Shown here piece by piece: positions 34,370-44,173 of a DNA stretch of 64,000 nt (position 1 is the first letter of the stretch; every line of letters starts with the position of its first letter). The notes below the pieces were generated by a model. That model was not told the origin of the DNA, made no database searches, and worked only from the letters and a program-made list of their open reading frames with translations. A program made the position numbers and the translations under genes. The DNA is from an uncultured Lactobacillus sp. (GTDB lineage Bacteria > Bacillota > Bacilli > Lactobacillales > Lactobacillaceae): NCBI GenBank assembly GCA_910587695.1, contig CAJUNC010000006.1, positions 53,809-117,808 on the forward strand. Reading direction: 5' to 3'.

Positions 34370-35134
34370 TTATTTGCTTAAATATTTAACAACTGGTTCA
34401 AATGTCTTGCGATGGATCGGGGTGACCCCTTTTTGAGCTAAACCAGTCAAATGTTTAGGCGTCCCGTAGCCAGCATTATTTCCCAGATCATATCCCGGAT
34501 ATACCGCATCATAAAATTTCATCAAGTGGTCACGATTGACTTTAGCAACGATGCTAGCAGCCGAGATCGAAGCTGATTTAGCATCGCCCTTGATCAATTT
34601 TGTCTGAGGGATGTCAGTATCGATCTGCATCGCATCGATCAAAATATGACCGGGTTTGATCGTTAGAGCTTCCAAGGCTTCTTTCATTGCGATCCGAGTT
34701 GCTTGATAAATATTTACTTCATCGATCAGATCATTTTCCGCCACTCCAACGGCTACCGCGATCGCTTGTTCTAAAATTTTGCCATAAAGTTCTTCACGTT
34801 TTTTTTCAGATAACTGCTTTGAATCATTGACTTCAACTAATTGAAAATCATGTGGTAAGATCACTGCAGCTGTGACGACTGGACCAGCCAAGGGTCCGCG
34901 CCCGACTTCATCGATCCCAGCGACATACTCAACGCCGTTACTCCATAGTTTTTTTTCTAAATGTAAGCGTTCTTTAAATTTGACTAACTTTTGCGCCTGT
35001 TTTTCTTTTTGTTTATAATACGTTTTTAAGGCAGTCTGAACGCCTTTACGTGGGTCGTTTTTCAATTCTGCTAACATTTCAGCGCTAGGCTCAGCCTTTA
35101 ATAGCGCTTTGATCTGTGCGATCGTGTGTGCCAA
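34370..35134 (-). CDS. rnhB: Ribonuclease HII
   Basis: A 254-residue enzyme that removes ribonucleotides from DNA. The acidic active-site segment [19 protein letters not shown] is near residue 72, with further acidic residues in ILIDAMQID near 164 and in [18 protein letters not shown] near 183. A basic N-terminal extension of about 65 residues, typical of Firmicutes RNase HII, precedes the core. The start codon is TTG at 35134 behind GGGGGAATTATT. Confidence 0.95.
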   Translation of the reverse strand: MAHTIAQIKALLKAEPSAEMLAELKNDPRKGVQTALKTYYKQKEKQAQKLVKFKERLHLEKKLWSNGVEYVAGIDEVGRGPLAGPVVTAAVILPHDFQLVEVNDSKQLSEKKREELYGKILEQAIAVAVGVAENDLIDEVNIYQATRIAMKEALEALTIKPGHILIDAMQIDTDIPQTKLIKGDAKSASISAASIVAKVNRDHLMKFYDAVYPGYDLGNNAGYGTPKHLTGLAQKGVTPIHRKTFEPVVKYLSK

Positions 35135-35197
35135 AATAATTCCCCCAATTAATAAATTAAGAGGGGCATGCTACTGCAAGTCCCTCTCGAATATGCT

Positions 35198-36052
35198 CTA
35201 AACTTTAGCCGGATCTTTAGGCACGTCATCCAAAGTATAACGCCCTAACTTACCCTTGCGACAATCAAAGATCAAACGTTCACTTGCTCGCTCATAATCA
35301 TCTTTAAAGCCTAATTTACGAGTTAGCTCCAATAAAACTTCAACTGTCGGCAATTCCAAAAGTTCTTCGTCGATCTTATAGCGTTCGATCAAAGCTTGTG
35401 GATTCTTTACACTGAATTCTTCGATCTCATATAAAGCAACATCATCTTTTGCATATAAAGTATCCTTGATCGCCCCCGTCAAAGCTAGTTTTTTGCCCAC
35501 GATCGGATCTTCGAACTTAGGCCACAAGATCCCTGGCGTATCTAATAATTGGAGATCTTTACCAGCTTTCAACCACTGCTGAGACTTAGTGACCCCAGGG
35601 CGGTTACCCACTTGAGCAACATTTTTTTTGACCAAATGATTCAACAACGTAGATTTACCTACGTTAGGGATGCCGATGCACATGACTTTGATGCGCTGTG
35701 ATAAGATCCCGCGTGCTTTTTTATTTGCTAATTTTTCAGCTAAGACTTCCTTGATTTTCTTATCGATCACTTTTAACGAACCTTGAACGCTGTTGATCGC
35801 TACAGCGGGTTGCCCCATTTTTTCGTAATATTCGATCCATTTACGTGTTTCTTTAGGATCAGCTAGATCCATTTTGGTCAGCACGATAATACTTGGCTTA
35901 TCTTGTAATAGATCTTTCAACTGGGGATTACGTGATGATTCAGGTAGTCTTGCATCGACTAATTCCAAAACGACATCCACCAGTTTGAGATTTTCTTTGA
36001 CTTGGCGTAAGGCTTTGGCCATGTGACCAGGGAACCATTGAATAATTGCCAT
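35198..36052 (-). CDS. rbgA: Ribosome biogenesis GTPase A
   Basis: A 284-residue circularly permuted GTPase needed for late 50S assembly. Motif order is G4 TKMDLAD near residue 60, then G1 GIPNVGKSTLLNHL near 126, then G3 DTPG near 171, as in RbgA/YlqF. The C-terminal helical domain binds the ribosome. The start at 36052 (MAIIQWFPGHMAKA) is taken because the family begins with that WFPGHM segment and AAAGGATG lies just ahead. An upstream in-frame ATG at 36070 is less likely. It is in the typical lepB-rbgA-rnhB-dprA-topA order. Confidence 0.95.
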   Translation of the reverse strand: MAIIQWFPGHMAKALRQVKENLKLVDVVLELVDARLPESSRNPQLKDLLQDKPSIIVLTKMDLADPKETRKWIEYYEKMGQPAVAINSVQGSLKVIDKKIKEVLAEKLANKKARGILSQRIKVMCIGIPNVGKSTLLNHLVKKNVAQVGNRPGVTKSQQWLKAGKDLQLLDTPGILWPKFEDPIVGKKLALTGAIKDTLYAKDDVALYEIEEFSVKNPQALIERYKIDEELLELPTVEVLLELTRKLGFKDDYERASERLIFDCRKGKLGRYTLDDVPKDPAKV

Positions 36053-36104
36053 GTTTTTGCATCCTTTCATAAAATTAAATCAGCTTTTGCTATTATACCA
36101 TGCC

Positions 36105-36632
36105 TTATAGCACTTTAAAATGCCAGATAGGCCAGTAAATGATCCAAGCTCGCCCTGAGATACATGTTTCATCGACCATCCCTAAAGTGCGCGAATCTTG
36201 ACTGATCCGGCGATTATCTCCCAATACGAAATATTTGCGTGCTGGGACTTTAGTAGTTGTAAAAAAATCATCCAATGTAAAATCTGAAGTCTCACCCAAA
36301 TTTGGATCCGTTAAAAACTTCTCCGGGACCTTCTTTTGATTTACATAAAGCTGGTTATTTTCATATTTGATCTCATCACCAGGTAACCCGATCACCCGCT
36401 TGATATAAGTTTCACCATTAGCGAGCTTGAAAGTGATGATATCAAAGCGCTTGATCGTGCCATAATGTCGCACCAAGACTTCATCATGATCATGAAGTAC
36501 TGGTAACATCGAATTGCCATTGATCTCTAGTGGTGTGACTAAAAAAAAGCGAACAAAGAGTGCTATCACAAGCGCCAATACAAAGGGACCGCTCCATTTT
36601 TTGAGTTTTTGTTTATCTACATGTACTTTCAT
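36105..36632 (-). CDS. lepB: Signal peptidase I (second of two)
   Basis: A 175-residue S26 peptidase with one N-terminal membrane segment (about residues 15-33). Catalytic Ser41 is in NGNSMLP and Lys78 in TYIKRVIGLPGD. GDNRRISQDSR follows near 143. The gene lies directly before rbgA, the usual place of the housekeeping lepB in this group. The start at 36632 is my choice. An in-frame ATG at 36665 would add eleven residues unlike the family. It differs clearly from the other signal peptidase at 18.3 kb, so the strain has at least two. Confidence 0.92.
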   Translation of the reverse strand: MKVHVDKQKLKKWSGPFVLALVIALFVRFFLVTPLEINGNSMLPVLHDHDEVLVRHYGTIKRFDIITFKLANGETYIKRVIGLPGDEIKYENNQLYVNQKKVPEKFLTDPNLGETSDFTLDDFFTTTKVPARKYFVLGDNRRISQDSRTLGMVDETCISGRAWIIYWPIWHFKVL

Positions 36633-36692
36633 GATGATCTCTACGTCCCTTTCTGAAAAATACACCCATATTGTAACATAATTTTTGTAAAG

Positions 36693-36727
36693 ATAAAAAA
36701 CGGGCGTCTACTTTGAGACGTCCCGTT
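36693..36727 (-). terminator. Terminator of the ctpA operon
   Basis: Stem AACGGGCGTCT/AGACGTCCCGTT with one mismatch. On the - strand it is followed by TTTTTTATC. Confidence 0.85.
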
Positions 36728-36734
36728 AAAAAAG

Positions 36735-38192
36735 TTATTCACTTAATTTTTCGACAGCTTTTTTGTAGGCATTGTCTGATTCGGTAACTTTTTGAGCAAC
36801 TTTAGTTTCAATGCTTTCAATGGTCGATTTATCGGCAGTTCCATTAACTGTTAGGCCATTATCTGTTTGATATTTTTCGATAGCTTGCTTAGTTTGTTCA
36901 TTAAAGTAACCTGATTTTTCATCCAAGTCATAGCCTAAAAAGACCAGCATTTGTTGCAAATTCTTGATCTGCTTTGAATTTTGTCCTTCTTGATAGGTTT
37001 TAGCTGTATCGATCGCAGTCAAGTAGGCAACATCAGGATAATCAGCTTTGACATCTGGTTTGATCCCTTTTTTATGGATCCAAGTCCCATCTGGCGTCAA
37101 CCATTTAGCGATCGTTAACTTCAATTCAGTCTTATCTTTGAATGGCAAGGTATTTTGAACTGTTCCTTTACCATATGACTTAGTTCCGATCAAAGTGACA
37201 TTATTGCCCGATTGTTTGAGTGCTGCAGCAAAGATCTCCGAAGCACTAGCAGATCCACCATTGATCAAGACGATCGCCTTTTCTTTGACCTTGAAACCCT
37301 CATCTAATTCATTACTTGCCTTATAGATCGTTGGTTTGCCATCACGACCAACAACTTGCAAGATCGGTTTACCATTTTCAACAAACATTGAAGACATCGC
37401 TAAAGCTTGATCCATCAAGCCACCTGGATTATTACGTACATCAATGATAAAGGACTTAGCCCCTTTTTTGCGCAAACTTTGGACCGTTTGTTTAAATTCT
37501 TTAGCGGTATTTTCAGAAAATGAAGTTACTTGAATGTAACCTATCTGCTTATCTTCGGTAGCTAATTTGCCTTCAACGGTTTTAACTGGGATCTTAGCCC
37601 GAGTCAAAGTTTTTGTGAAAGTCGTTCCATTCCGCTTGATCGTGACTGAAACTTTAGTCCCAACTTTACCACGCATCAATGAAACTGCTTTATTCAAAGT
37701 ATAATCCTTAGTCGATTTACCATCGATCTTGACGATAACATCATTTGCTTTCAAACCAGCTTTAGCAGCTGGAGTCCCTGAGATCGGTGACATGATCTTG
37801 ATCTCTGAACCACTCTTTTGCACTTGGGCTCCGATACCTCCAAAACTCCCCGAGATCGAATCATTTAATTCCTGACTCTCAGTTGCATTCATATATTCAG
37901 TAAAGGGATCTCCTAAAGCCTCGACCATCCCATTTAAAGCACCATCAACAAGCTTTTGTTGGCTGACATCTTTATAATAGTTATAGTAAAGGGCATTATA
38001 GACCGTGTTGATCTTGCCCATTGCTTGATTAGCCGACTCGAGCCCCTTTACTTGACGATCCATTAGCCAAAAAATACCACCACCACTGAGCAAGGCGACA
38101 CAAAATGCAACAAGCACGGTGGTCAATAAATTGTACTTTTTTTGTAAAAACACCCTTTTAAGTTTTGCTTCTTTTTGTTTCTCTTTTTCCAC
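36735..38192 (-). CDS. S41 C-terminal processing peptidase with PDZ and peptidoglycan-binding domains
   Basis: A 485-residue membrane-anchored protease: an N-terminal transmembrane segment (about residues 23-44), a PDZ domain (about 110-190), the S41 catalytic core with GGSASASEI at 312-320 and the Lys of SYGKGTVQ at 342, and a C-terminal PG_binding_1 domain (about 400-470). It acts at the cell surface, cutting proteins near their C-termini. Translation starts with GTG at 38192, immediately after the TAA of the YozE gene, with AAGAGG as RBS, so the two are coupled. Confidence 0.92.
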   Translation of the reverse strand: MEKEKQKEAKLKRVFLQKKYNLLTTVLVAFCVALLSGGGIFWLMDRQVKGLESANQAMGKINTVYNALYYNYYKDVSQQKLVDGALNGMVEALGDPFTEYMNATESQELNDSISGSFGGIGAQVQKSGSEIKIMSPISGTPAAKAGLKANDVIVKIDGKSTKDYTLNKAVSLMRGKVGTKVSVTIKRNGTTFTKTLTRAKIPVKTVEGKLATEDKQIGYIQVTSFSENTAKEFKQTVQSLRKKGAKSFIIDVRNNPGGLMDQALAMSSMFVENGKPILQVVGRDGKPTIYKASNELDEGFKVKEKAIVLINGGSASASEIFAAALKQSGNNVTLIGTKSYGKGTVQNTLPFKDKTELKLTIAKWLTPDGTWIHKKGIKPDVKADYPDVAYLTAIDTAKTYQEGQNSKQIKNLQQMLVFLGYDLDEKSGYFNEQTKQAIEKYQTDNGLTVNGTADKSTIESIETKVAQKVTESDNAYKKAVEKLSE

Positions 38193-38414
38193 TTAAATTA
38201 CCTCTTCCAAATATCCTTGCCAAGCTTCATCAAAAACACTCATCGAAGGTAGATAAGTCGCATTCAATTCGAGATAATGTGAGATCTCATGATAATCATC
38301 TGAATGTTTGGGAAAAGCTTGATCAAAGAACGCTGCATTGGCAAAATGACTGATCTCATCTATACCATTTGGATCACGTTTAGTCATCAAATAACGATAA
38401 AAACTTTCACGCAT
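38193..38414 (-). CDS. YozE-family SAM-like small protein
   Basis: A 73-residue acidic protein matching the YozE/SAM-like family (FYRYLMTKRDPNG near the start, ANAAFFDQAFPKHS in the middle, LSVFDEAW-like MSVFDEAWQGYLE near the end). The fold is known from structural genomics, but the function is not. It is the middle gene of a four-gene - strand series (SGNH lipase, YpmS-like, YozE, CtpA), with the CtpA GTG directly after its stop. Confidence 0.85.
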   Translation of the reverse strand: MRESFYRYLMTKRDPNGIDEISHFANAAFFDQAFPKHSDDYHEISHYLELNATYLPSMSVFDEAWQGYLEEVI

Positions 38415-38428
38415 AAATTTACCTACCT

Positions 38429-39031
38429 TTAATTAGTATTATTCAATGGGAAAGCGACTTTAAATTGAAGATCATCTTGTTTGAGATCGAATTTTTCACC
38501 TTGGATCTTGATCCCTTGTTTTTTGGTCAATTGATTTAGATCAAGGGTGATCGTTGCTTTTGAGGCGTTGATCTTAGCCCACTTGCCAAGATCGTAATTA
38601 TTTTTGATATAACCTAGAACAAAACTTGGTGGAGCATTCAAAGATCCGATCGCGACTGATTTAGTTTTTAACTCTAAATTCCCTGAATCGTCAAGCTGTG
38701 GAGTCGCATATAGCGTGAAAGAGACATCTTTACCTAAGATCTTTGTCGTCCCCATCAAGATCGCAGATCTATCCAAGACAAAACGATACTTGATCGCACC
38801 TTTCTTTTGGTTTTGCTGTAGATAATAATTGACAGCCGCACTTAATTGTTCTTTATTCAAAACAACATTGACATTGGCATACTGTCCTTGTTTTTGTGTT
38901 GTTTGCGTTGCGATCTGTTTTTGATCTGAGCTTGGAGTCGTTACTTGAAACCAAACAAAGACGATAAAGCCCAATACAAGCCCTAAAAGGATCGCAAACG
39001 CCCATTTCCAAGGATCGATCTGTTTTTCCAT
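38429..39031 (-). CDS. YpmS-family membrane-anchored protein (DUF2140)
   Basis: A 200-residue protein with one N-terminal membrane segment (about residues 9-30, cytoplasmic start MEKQIDPWKWAF) and an extracellular beta-rich domain. This matches the YpmS/DUF2140 family that is paired with the SGNH protein YpmR in Firmicutes. The ATG at 39031 lies one base after the stop of the SGNH gene, with AAGGTG as RBS. A GTG at 39043 overlaps that gene and is less likely. Function is unproven, and a lipid- or envelope-related role is suggested by the neighbour. Confidence 0.8.
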   Translation of the reverse strand: MEKQIDPWKWAFAILLGLVLGFIVFVWFQVTTPSSDQKQIATQTTQKQGQYANVNVVLNKEQLSAAVNYYLQQNQKKGAIKYRFVLDRSAILMGTTKILGKDVSFTLYATPQLDDSGNLELKTKSVAIGSLNAPPSFVLGYIKNNYDLGKWAKINASKATITLDLNQLTKKQGIKIQGEKFDLKQDDLQFKVAFPLNNTN

Positions 39032-39032
39032 C

Positions 39033-39977
39033 CTATTTTTCACCTTCTAACCATGTACTTTTATGTTTTTGCATCACTTGATATAGTCTAGAAGTGATGT
39101 AGCGATAACCTTTGGCATTAGGATGAAAATGATCTTCATCAGATAAATAATCATTTTTTTCCTTATCATCGCTTAAAAGTTGCTCAAGTTTACTATCAGC
39201 AACATCATTTAGATCAGTCGTCGCATTTTCTTGAAGTGTTACCTTCGATCTACCATAATATTGACCTTCAGATAGCTGCTTATTTACATCTACAAAATAG
39301 ATCTTTGCTTCATTTGCGATAGTGTCTTTGGTAACTTCATTCCACTCATCGGTATATTGTTGTATTTGAGTCAAAGTTGGAAAATACACATAAAACGGGT
39401 TGTAGACACTGATCAAAAAAATTGGTGCCGTCTTATTGTATTGTCGGACTGTCGTTAACAGGCTCTGAAGTTCAGCTGCATATTGAGATTTTGCTTTAGG
39501 CATTGCATTACTGAGTTTATTTTCAGCTAGACTATTGAAGTTTTGTTGAAGAACTTTCATCAGATCGTTGCCACCGACTGTCATCGTGATCACATCAGCT
39601 TTTTTTAGATCTGACTGGAGCTGTTTTGAATCAAGTACACGCTGTTTTATTTGATCACTACGATCGCCAGTCTTACCATAATTGTGTGTGGTCACCGTTA
39701 GAGCTTGTTTTTGTTCGAGTTTAGTCTTGATCAAGCCAACATAGCCACCATTGTCCGTGGTATCACCCACACCAAAAGTCAAAGAATCACCTAACGCGGT
39801 CAAGATCAAGGTCGGTTTATCTTTTTTGGTAGTAACTCGTTGCACTTTGGCAGTAACTTTTTTGACTGGGTCCAACTCTTGTTTCTGTGGTAATGCAAGG
39901 TGTAAAACCAAATAAAAAACAGCAGCTACTCCAATGATACAACCGATAAATGCTGCTATTTTTCCGATTGCTTTCAA
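39033..39977 (-). CDS. SGNH/GDSL lipase-esterase, YpmR-like, membrane-anchored
   Basis: A 314-residue protein with a single N-terminal membrane segment (about residues 6-29) and an extracellular SGNH hydrolase domain: block I GDSLTFGVGDT near 65, block III TVGGNDLMKV near 135, and block V DHFHPNAKGY near 286. The catalytic Ser and the DxxH dyad are all present. Such enzymes deacylate lipids or cell-wall substituents, and the substrate is unknown. It is the first gene of the unit that continues with YpmS-like, YozE and CtpA. Confidence 0.88.
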   Translation of the reverse strand: MKAIGKIAAFIGCIIGVAAVFYLVLHLALPQKQELDPVKKVTAKVQRVTTKKDKPTLILTALGDSLTFGVGDTTDNGGYVGLIKTKLEQKQALTVTTHNYGKTGDRSDQIKQRVLDSKQLQSDLKKADVITMTVGGNDLMKVLQQNFNSLAENKLSNAMPKAKSQYAAELQSLLTTVRQYNKTAPIFLISVYNPFYVYFPTLTQIQQYTDEWNEVTKDTIANEAKIYFVDVNKQLSEGQYYGRSKVTLQENATTDLNDVADSKLEQLLSDDKEKNDYLSDEDHFHPNAKGYRYITSRLYQVMQKHKSTWLEGEK

Positions 39978-40120
39978 AAAATATCCTCCTTTAATTGGTC
40001 TTGCCTTTATTGTAAGCTAAATGAACTTTAATTTAAATACTTATCTCATGTAAGTTGTGTTTATCAGTATGTTACAATTGTAGTTGATCAAAAAAATTTT
40101 TATCAGAAAGGTCGATCTAT

Positions 40121-40723
40121 TTGCCTAAATATACTACCAAAAACCTGATCGCAAGTTCGATCATCACAGGGATCGCTCTACTAGGCTCTGTCTTTTTAAC
40201 GATCATTACGCTTTTAGCTGGACATCCTAAAACTGCTTTCATCGTTGCGCTTTCGCTTGTCTTAGGGACAGTTAGCCTTTATCTATTGCTAAAGATCATC
40301 ACTTTAGCGCTTTATAATACTAAAGCTCACCGTCCTTTAGATACGATAACGCGTAGCCTAGGAGCTTTGACGCTTATGACTCTTCTTTACCCACTTTGTT
40401 TTGGAGTGAAATTTTTTGCAGCTGGCTGGGTCGCTTTTGGGCTCGTGACTACTTGGGCAGTTTTGACTTTGATCTATGAATGTGTTTTTTATCTAAAATA
40501 CTGGCAATGGGTCTATGCCATTAGCTTGGTCGTGTGTTTGGTTTGCTTAATCTTGATCGTTACGGGTAAGATATTTGAACCACTCTTCATTATCGCCATC
40601 ATTTTAGGGATCCTTTCCTATTGGTGGAATAAAGCACGGCCGAAGCTACTTTGGCTTTCATGTATTACAGAAACATTGATGATCTGGACTTGGCTTTTAG
40701 GCCTAATACAATTGATCCGTTAG
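40121..40723 (+). CDS. Polytopic membrane protein of unknown function (200 aa)
   Basis: Six or more hydrophobic segments arranged in hairpins, basic N-terminus (MPKYTTKNL). I do not recognise a family. The start is TTG at 40121 with AGAAAGG nine bases before. It is one of only three + strand genes among the many - strand genes right of 26.7 kb, so it is transcribed against replication if the terminus is at dif. It ends in a terminator shared with folA. Confidence 0.6.
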   Translation: MPKYTTKNLIASSIITGIALLGSVFLTIITLLAGHPKTAFIVALSLVLGTVSLYLLLKIITLALYNTKAHRPLDTITRSLGALTLMTLLYPLCFGVKFFAAGWVAFGLVTTWAVLTLIYECVFYLKYWQWVYAISLVVCLVCLILIVTGKIFEPLFIIAIILGILSYWWNKARPKLLWLSCITETLMIWTWLLGLIQLIR

Positions 40724-40731
40724 TGATAATT

Positions 40732-40768
40732 AAAACGGGGATGTCGTAACAAAACATCCCCGTTTTTT
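40732..40768. terminator. Bidirectional terminator between the membrane protein gene and folA
   Basis: Perfect 13-bp stem AAAACGGGGATGT/ACATCCCCGTTTT with a 9-base loop and T runs usable in both directions. Confidence 0.9.
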
Positions 40769-41268
40769 TATTTACGTTCATAGATATAGAAGGTATGTGG
40801 ATAATGATTTTTTTCATCGACCACGCCTTCTTCTTGAAAGATCGCTCTAAATTTTGAATAGTCTAGCTCAGGCATGAGCGTATCACCCTTGAATTCAGAA
40901 GCGATCTTCGTCACATACAAACGCTCAACTTCTTCTTGTAAACTGTTGAACAATGACGCTCCACCGATCACAAAAATTTCTTCAGACTGTTGTGATAACC
41001 AAGACTTTAGCTCAGTTAGATCTGTAAAAACCGTCAAGCGTTCGGTAGTTTGTGCTTCTTTTTTTAGTTCTTCACTGTGAGTCAAGACGACATGCTGGCG
41101 CTTAGGCAATAATCCTGGAAAGCTGGCAAAAGTTTTACGTCCCATAACGATCGGATGACCTATAGTTCGTTTTTTAAAAAAAGCTAGATCAGCTGGCAGG
41201 TGCCAGGGTAATTTGCCCTTGTATCCGATATGATGTACCTTATCTTCAGCCCAAATAAATGAGATCAT
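40768..41268 (-). CDS. folA: Dihydrofolate reductase
   Basis: A 166-residue enzyme that regenerates tetrahydrofolate. Family landmarks: FIWAEDKVHHIGYKGKLPWHLPADL at the start (containing the acidic residue of the active site in LPADL), IVMGRKTFASFP near 40, and FVIGGASLFNSL near 97. It follows thyA by about 16 bases, as in most Firmicutes, because thymidylate synthase consumes methylene-tetrahydrofolate. No trimethoprim-resistance change can be judged by eye. Confidence 0.96.
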   Translation of the reverse strand: MISFIWAEDKVHHIGYKGKLPWHLPADLAFFKKRTIGHPIVMGRKTFASFPGLLPKRQHVVLTHSEELKKEAQTTERLTVFTDLTELKSWLSQQSEEIFVIGGASLFNSLQEEVERLYVTKIASEFKGDTLMPELDYSKFRAIFQEEGVVDEKNHYPHTFYIYERK

Positions 41269-41284
41269 TTTTTTACCCCTTTTC

Positions 41285-42241
41285 TTATACAGCTACAGGA
41301 GCTTTGATAGCTCCAAAAGATTCATATCCTTCTAATTTGATATCATCCATTTCAAATGACAAAACATCTTTTTTAGCTGGATTCAACCATAACTTAGGTG
41401 CAACTTTAGGTGTACGAGTTAATTGCTCTTTAACTTGCTCGAGATGGTTAGAGTAGATATGCGCATCCCCTAAAGTATGGATAAATTCGCCTACTTCCAG
41501 TCCAGCTTCATGTGCGATCAAATGCGTCAGTAAAGCATAACTAGCAATATTGAACGGTACTCCTAAAAAGACGTCACCACTTCGTTGATAAAGCTGGCAA
41601 CTCAACTTATTATCGTTGACATAAAATTGGAATAACGTATGGCACGGTGGCAAAGCACTGAAAGGTACATCTTCAGGATTCCAAGCTGAGACGATCATTC
41701 GCCTAGAATTTGGATCAGTTTTGATCGTCTCGATCACATCTTTGATCTGATCGATCGTTTCGCCTGTACGTGTTTTCCAATGACGCCATTGTGCCCCATA
41801 GACGTCACCTAAATTGCCATATTTTTCTGCAAATTCATCATCGTTAACGATCCGATCGCAAAATTGCTTCTTTTGTGTTTGATATATTTCTTTGAACGCT
41901 GGATCTTTTTGAGCTCGTAAGCCAAAATCAGTCATATCTGGTCCTGTGTAGTCATCACTTTCGATCCAATTTTTGAAGGCCCATTCATCCCAAATATGAT
42001 TATTGTGTTGTAATAAATATTGAATATTGGTATCACCTTTCAAAAACCAGAGCAACTCACTTTTGATCAAGCCAAAAGGAACTTTTTTAGTCGTCAATAA
42101 AGGAAAACCTTGGCTTAGATCAAAGCGCATTTGATAACCAAATAAACTGGTCGTCCCGGTTTTAGTTCGGTCACCTTTTTGATGACCCTTTTCTAAAATA
42201 TCTCGAATCAATTGTAAATACGGTTCTTCAAGTGCAGTCAT
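41285..42241 (-). CDS. thyA: Thymidylate synthase
   Basis: A 318-residue ThyA, about the 316-residue length known from lactobacilli with the long insert. The dUMP-binding arginines lie in GDRTKTGT near 20 and [11 protein letters not shown] near 178. The catalytic Cys is in [12 protein letters not shown] near 198, and [17 protein letters not shown] follows. CGGAGGAAG fixes the start at 42241 (MTALEEPYL), not at 42259. It forms a two-gene unit with folA. Confidence 0.97.
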   Translation of the reverse strand: MTALEEPYLQLIRDILEKGHQKGDRTKTGTTSLFGYQMRFDLSQGFPLLTTKKVPFGLIKSELLWFLKGDTNIQYLLQHNNHIWDEWAFKNWIESDDYTGPDMTDFGLRAQKDPAFKEIYQTQKKQFCDRIVNDDEFAEKYGNLGDVYGAQWRHWKTRTGETIDQIKDVIETIKTDPNSRRMIVSAWNPEDVPFSALPPCHTLFQFYVNDNKLSCQLYQRSGDVFLGVPFNIASYALLTHLIAHEAGLEVGEFIHTLGDAHIYSNHLEQVKEQLTRTPKVAPKLWLNPAKKDVLSFEMDDIKLEGYESFGAIKAPVAV

Positions 42242-42292
42242 TTTCTTCCTCCGATGCAATTATTTGGGATAGATCATTATATCATGTTTTTG

Positions 42293-44173
42293 CTAGACAT
42301 ATTGGCCTAATTCTTCCCACCGTGCCATCTTTTGTTCACTTTGTGCATTTAAGTCGTCGATCTCTTGTTGCAAACTGGCGAGTTTAGGGTAATCGGAACC
42401 ATCTACTTCCCCCATCTGCGTCTGTAATTTTTCTAGCTTTTCATCTAACATTTCGATCTCTTGTTCTAATTTATCAAATTCAAGTTGCTCAGCATAAGTC
42501 AATTTGGTCTTTTCTTTTGGTTCAGCTGATTTGACAACTGGCTTTTCTTTAACTACTTTTTTGGCAGGTCGTTTACCTAGATCTTTTTTCAGATAATCTG
42601 TGAAAATACCATAATGTCGCATTATTTTGGCATTACCTTCAAAGATCAAAAGTGAATCGGCTACTTTATCTAAGAAATAACGGTCATGGGAGACTGTGAT
42701 CACCGTTCCTTGGAATTGATCAAGATAATCTTCTAATACCGTCAATGTACCGATATCTAAATCGTTTGTTGGTTCGTCTAAGATCAAGACATTTGGCTGC
42801 ATCATCAGTAGTTTCAAAAGATATAAGCGCCGTTTTTCTCCCCCTGAGAGCTTTTTGATCAGTGTGCCATGCATTGATCTTGGAAAGAGAAACTGTTCGA
42901 GCAATTGGGTCGTACTAACATGTTCACCATCTTTATTGACGATCGTTTGGGCAACATCATTTAGATAACTGATGACTCGTTTATCTTCAGGGATGTCTTC
43001 CGTTTTTTGTTGGTAATAAGCGATCTTAACAGTCTCACCTGTGACCAACTCACCACTATCTAAAGCTAGTTTTCCAGCTAAAACATTCAATAAACTTGAC
43101 TTACCAGCCCCGTTGACCCCTGTGATCCCGATCCGATCACCGGCTTTTATCAACAGATCAAAGTCTTTTAAGATCGCATGCTCATCTAAGTTCAATGAAG
43201 CATGTTTTAACTCTAAAACTTTTTTACCTAAGCGTTGTTGTCCAAGGTTGATATCGACTTTGCCATCAACTTGAACTTTATTGAGATTTTCTTTTAGTTC
43301 ATTAAAGCTATTGATCCGAGCTTGCTGTTTAGTCGTCCGTGCCTTAGCTCCAGTACGCATCCAAGCTAATTCTTTTTTATAGAGCTGTTGTTGCTTATGT
43401 TCAGCAGTCAATTCGCGCTCGACTCGTTTTGCTTTTTGATCGACAAAATCTTGATAGTTCCCTGTATAAAAATATAATTTACCAAATGATAGTTCAATGA
43501 TCTGATTAGCGATCTGATCTAGAAAATAGCGATCGTGTGTCACTACCAAAAGTGCACCTTTATACGAAGCTAAGTAATTCTCTAACCAAGCGATCGAATC
43601 AAAATCCAAATGATTTGTCGGTTCATCTAGGATCAATAGATCTGGCTCTTGGATCAAGACCTGAGCTAAGCCGACCCGTTTGACTTGACCACCTGAAAGT
43701 GTCTTGATCTTTTGATGCCAATCGTTGATGTGTAATTGTGTCAAGATGGTCTTAATATCACTATCAGCACTCCAAGCATCTTCTTGATTCATCTTGGCTT
43801 CAGCTTCATCGTAGCGTTTTTGGAGCTTTTCGTTTTCTGGATCATTGCTGTAAGCCGTTAATGCTTGCTCATAATGTTTGATCGTCTGAAAAACTGGCGC
43901 TGCACCATCAAAAACAGCTTCCATGATCGTTTTTTCTGGATCCAATTCAGGTTGTTGCTTTAGATAACTGATCCGATAGTTATTAGGAGCGATCAATTCA
44001 CCAGAATCAGCGGGATCAAGACCACTGATCGCATTCAAAAAAGTCGTTTTCCCCGAACCATTAGTTCCGATCAAGCCGATCCGATCATGTTCATTGATGA
44101 TAAAACTCGCATCTTGAAACAGGGTTTTATCGCCATAGGTCTTAGTTAAATTTTCAATTCGAAGTGTTTGCAT
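42293..44173 (-). CDS. ABC-F family ATPase (Uup-like)
   Basis: A 626-residue soluble protein with two ABC ATPase domains and no membrane segment. Domain 1: GTNGSGKTTFL near 36, LSGGQVKRVGLA near 151, LDEPTNHLD near 174. Domain 2: GVNGAGKSSLL near 353, LSGGEKRRLYL near 440, LDEPTNDLD near 463. A C-terminal coiled coil (about 555-622) follows, typical of Uup/YfmR-like housekeeping ABC-F factors that act on the ribosome. It starts directly after the cca stop, with AAGGA inside cca. Confidence 0.92.
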   Translation of the reverse strand: MQTLRIENLTKTYGDKTLFQDASFIINEHDRIGLIGTNGSGKTTFLNAISGLDPADSGELIAPNNYRISYLKQQPELDPEKTIMEAVFDGAAPVFQTIKHYEQALTAYSNDPENEKLQKRYDEAEAKMNQEDAWSADSDIKTILTQLHINDWHQKIKTLSGGQVKRVGLAQVLIQEPDLLILDEPTNHLDFDSIAWLENYLASYKGALLVVTHDRYFLDQIANQIIELSFGKLYFYTGNYQDFVDQKAKRVERELTAEHKQQQLYKKELAWMRTGAKARTTKQQARINSFNELKENLNKVQVDGKVDINLGQQRLGKKVLELKHASLNLDEHAILKDFDLLIKAGDRIGITGVNGAGKSSLLNVLAGKLALDSGELVTGETVKIAYYQQKTEDIPEDKRVISYLNDVAQTIVNKDGEHVSTTQLLEQFLFPRSMHGTLIKKLSGGEKRRLYLLKLLMMQPNVLILDEPTNDLDIGTLTVLEDYLDQFQGTVITVSHDRYFLDKVADSLLIFEGNAKIMRHYGIFTDYLKKDLGKRPAKKVVKEKPVVKSAEPKEKTKLTYAEQLEFDKLEQEIEMLDEKLEKLQTQMGEVDGSDYPKLASLQQEIDDLNAQSEQKMARWEELGQYV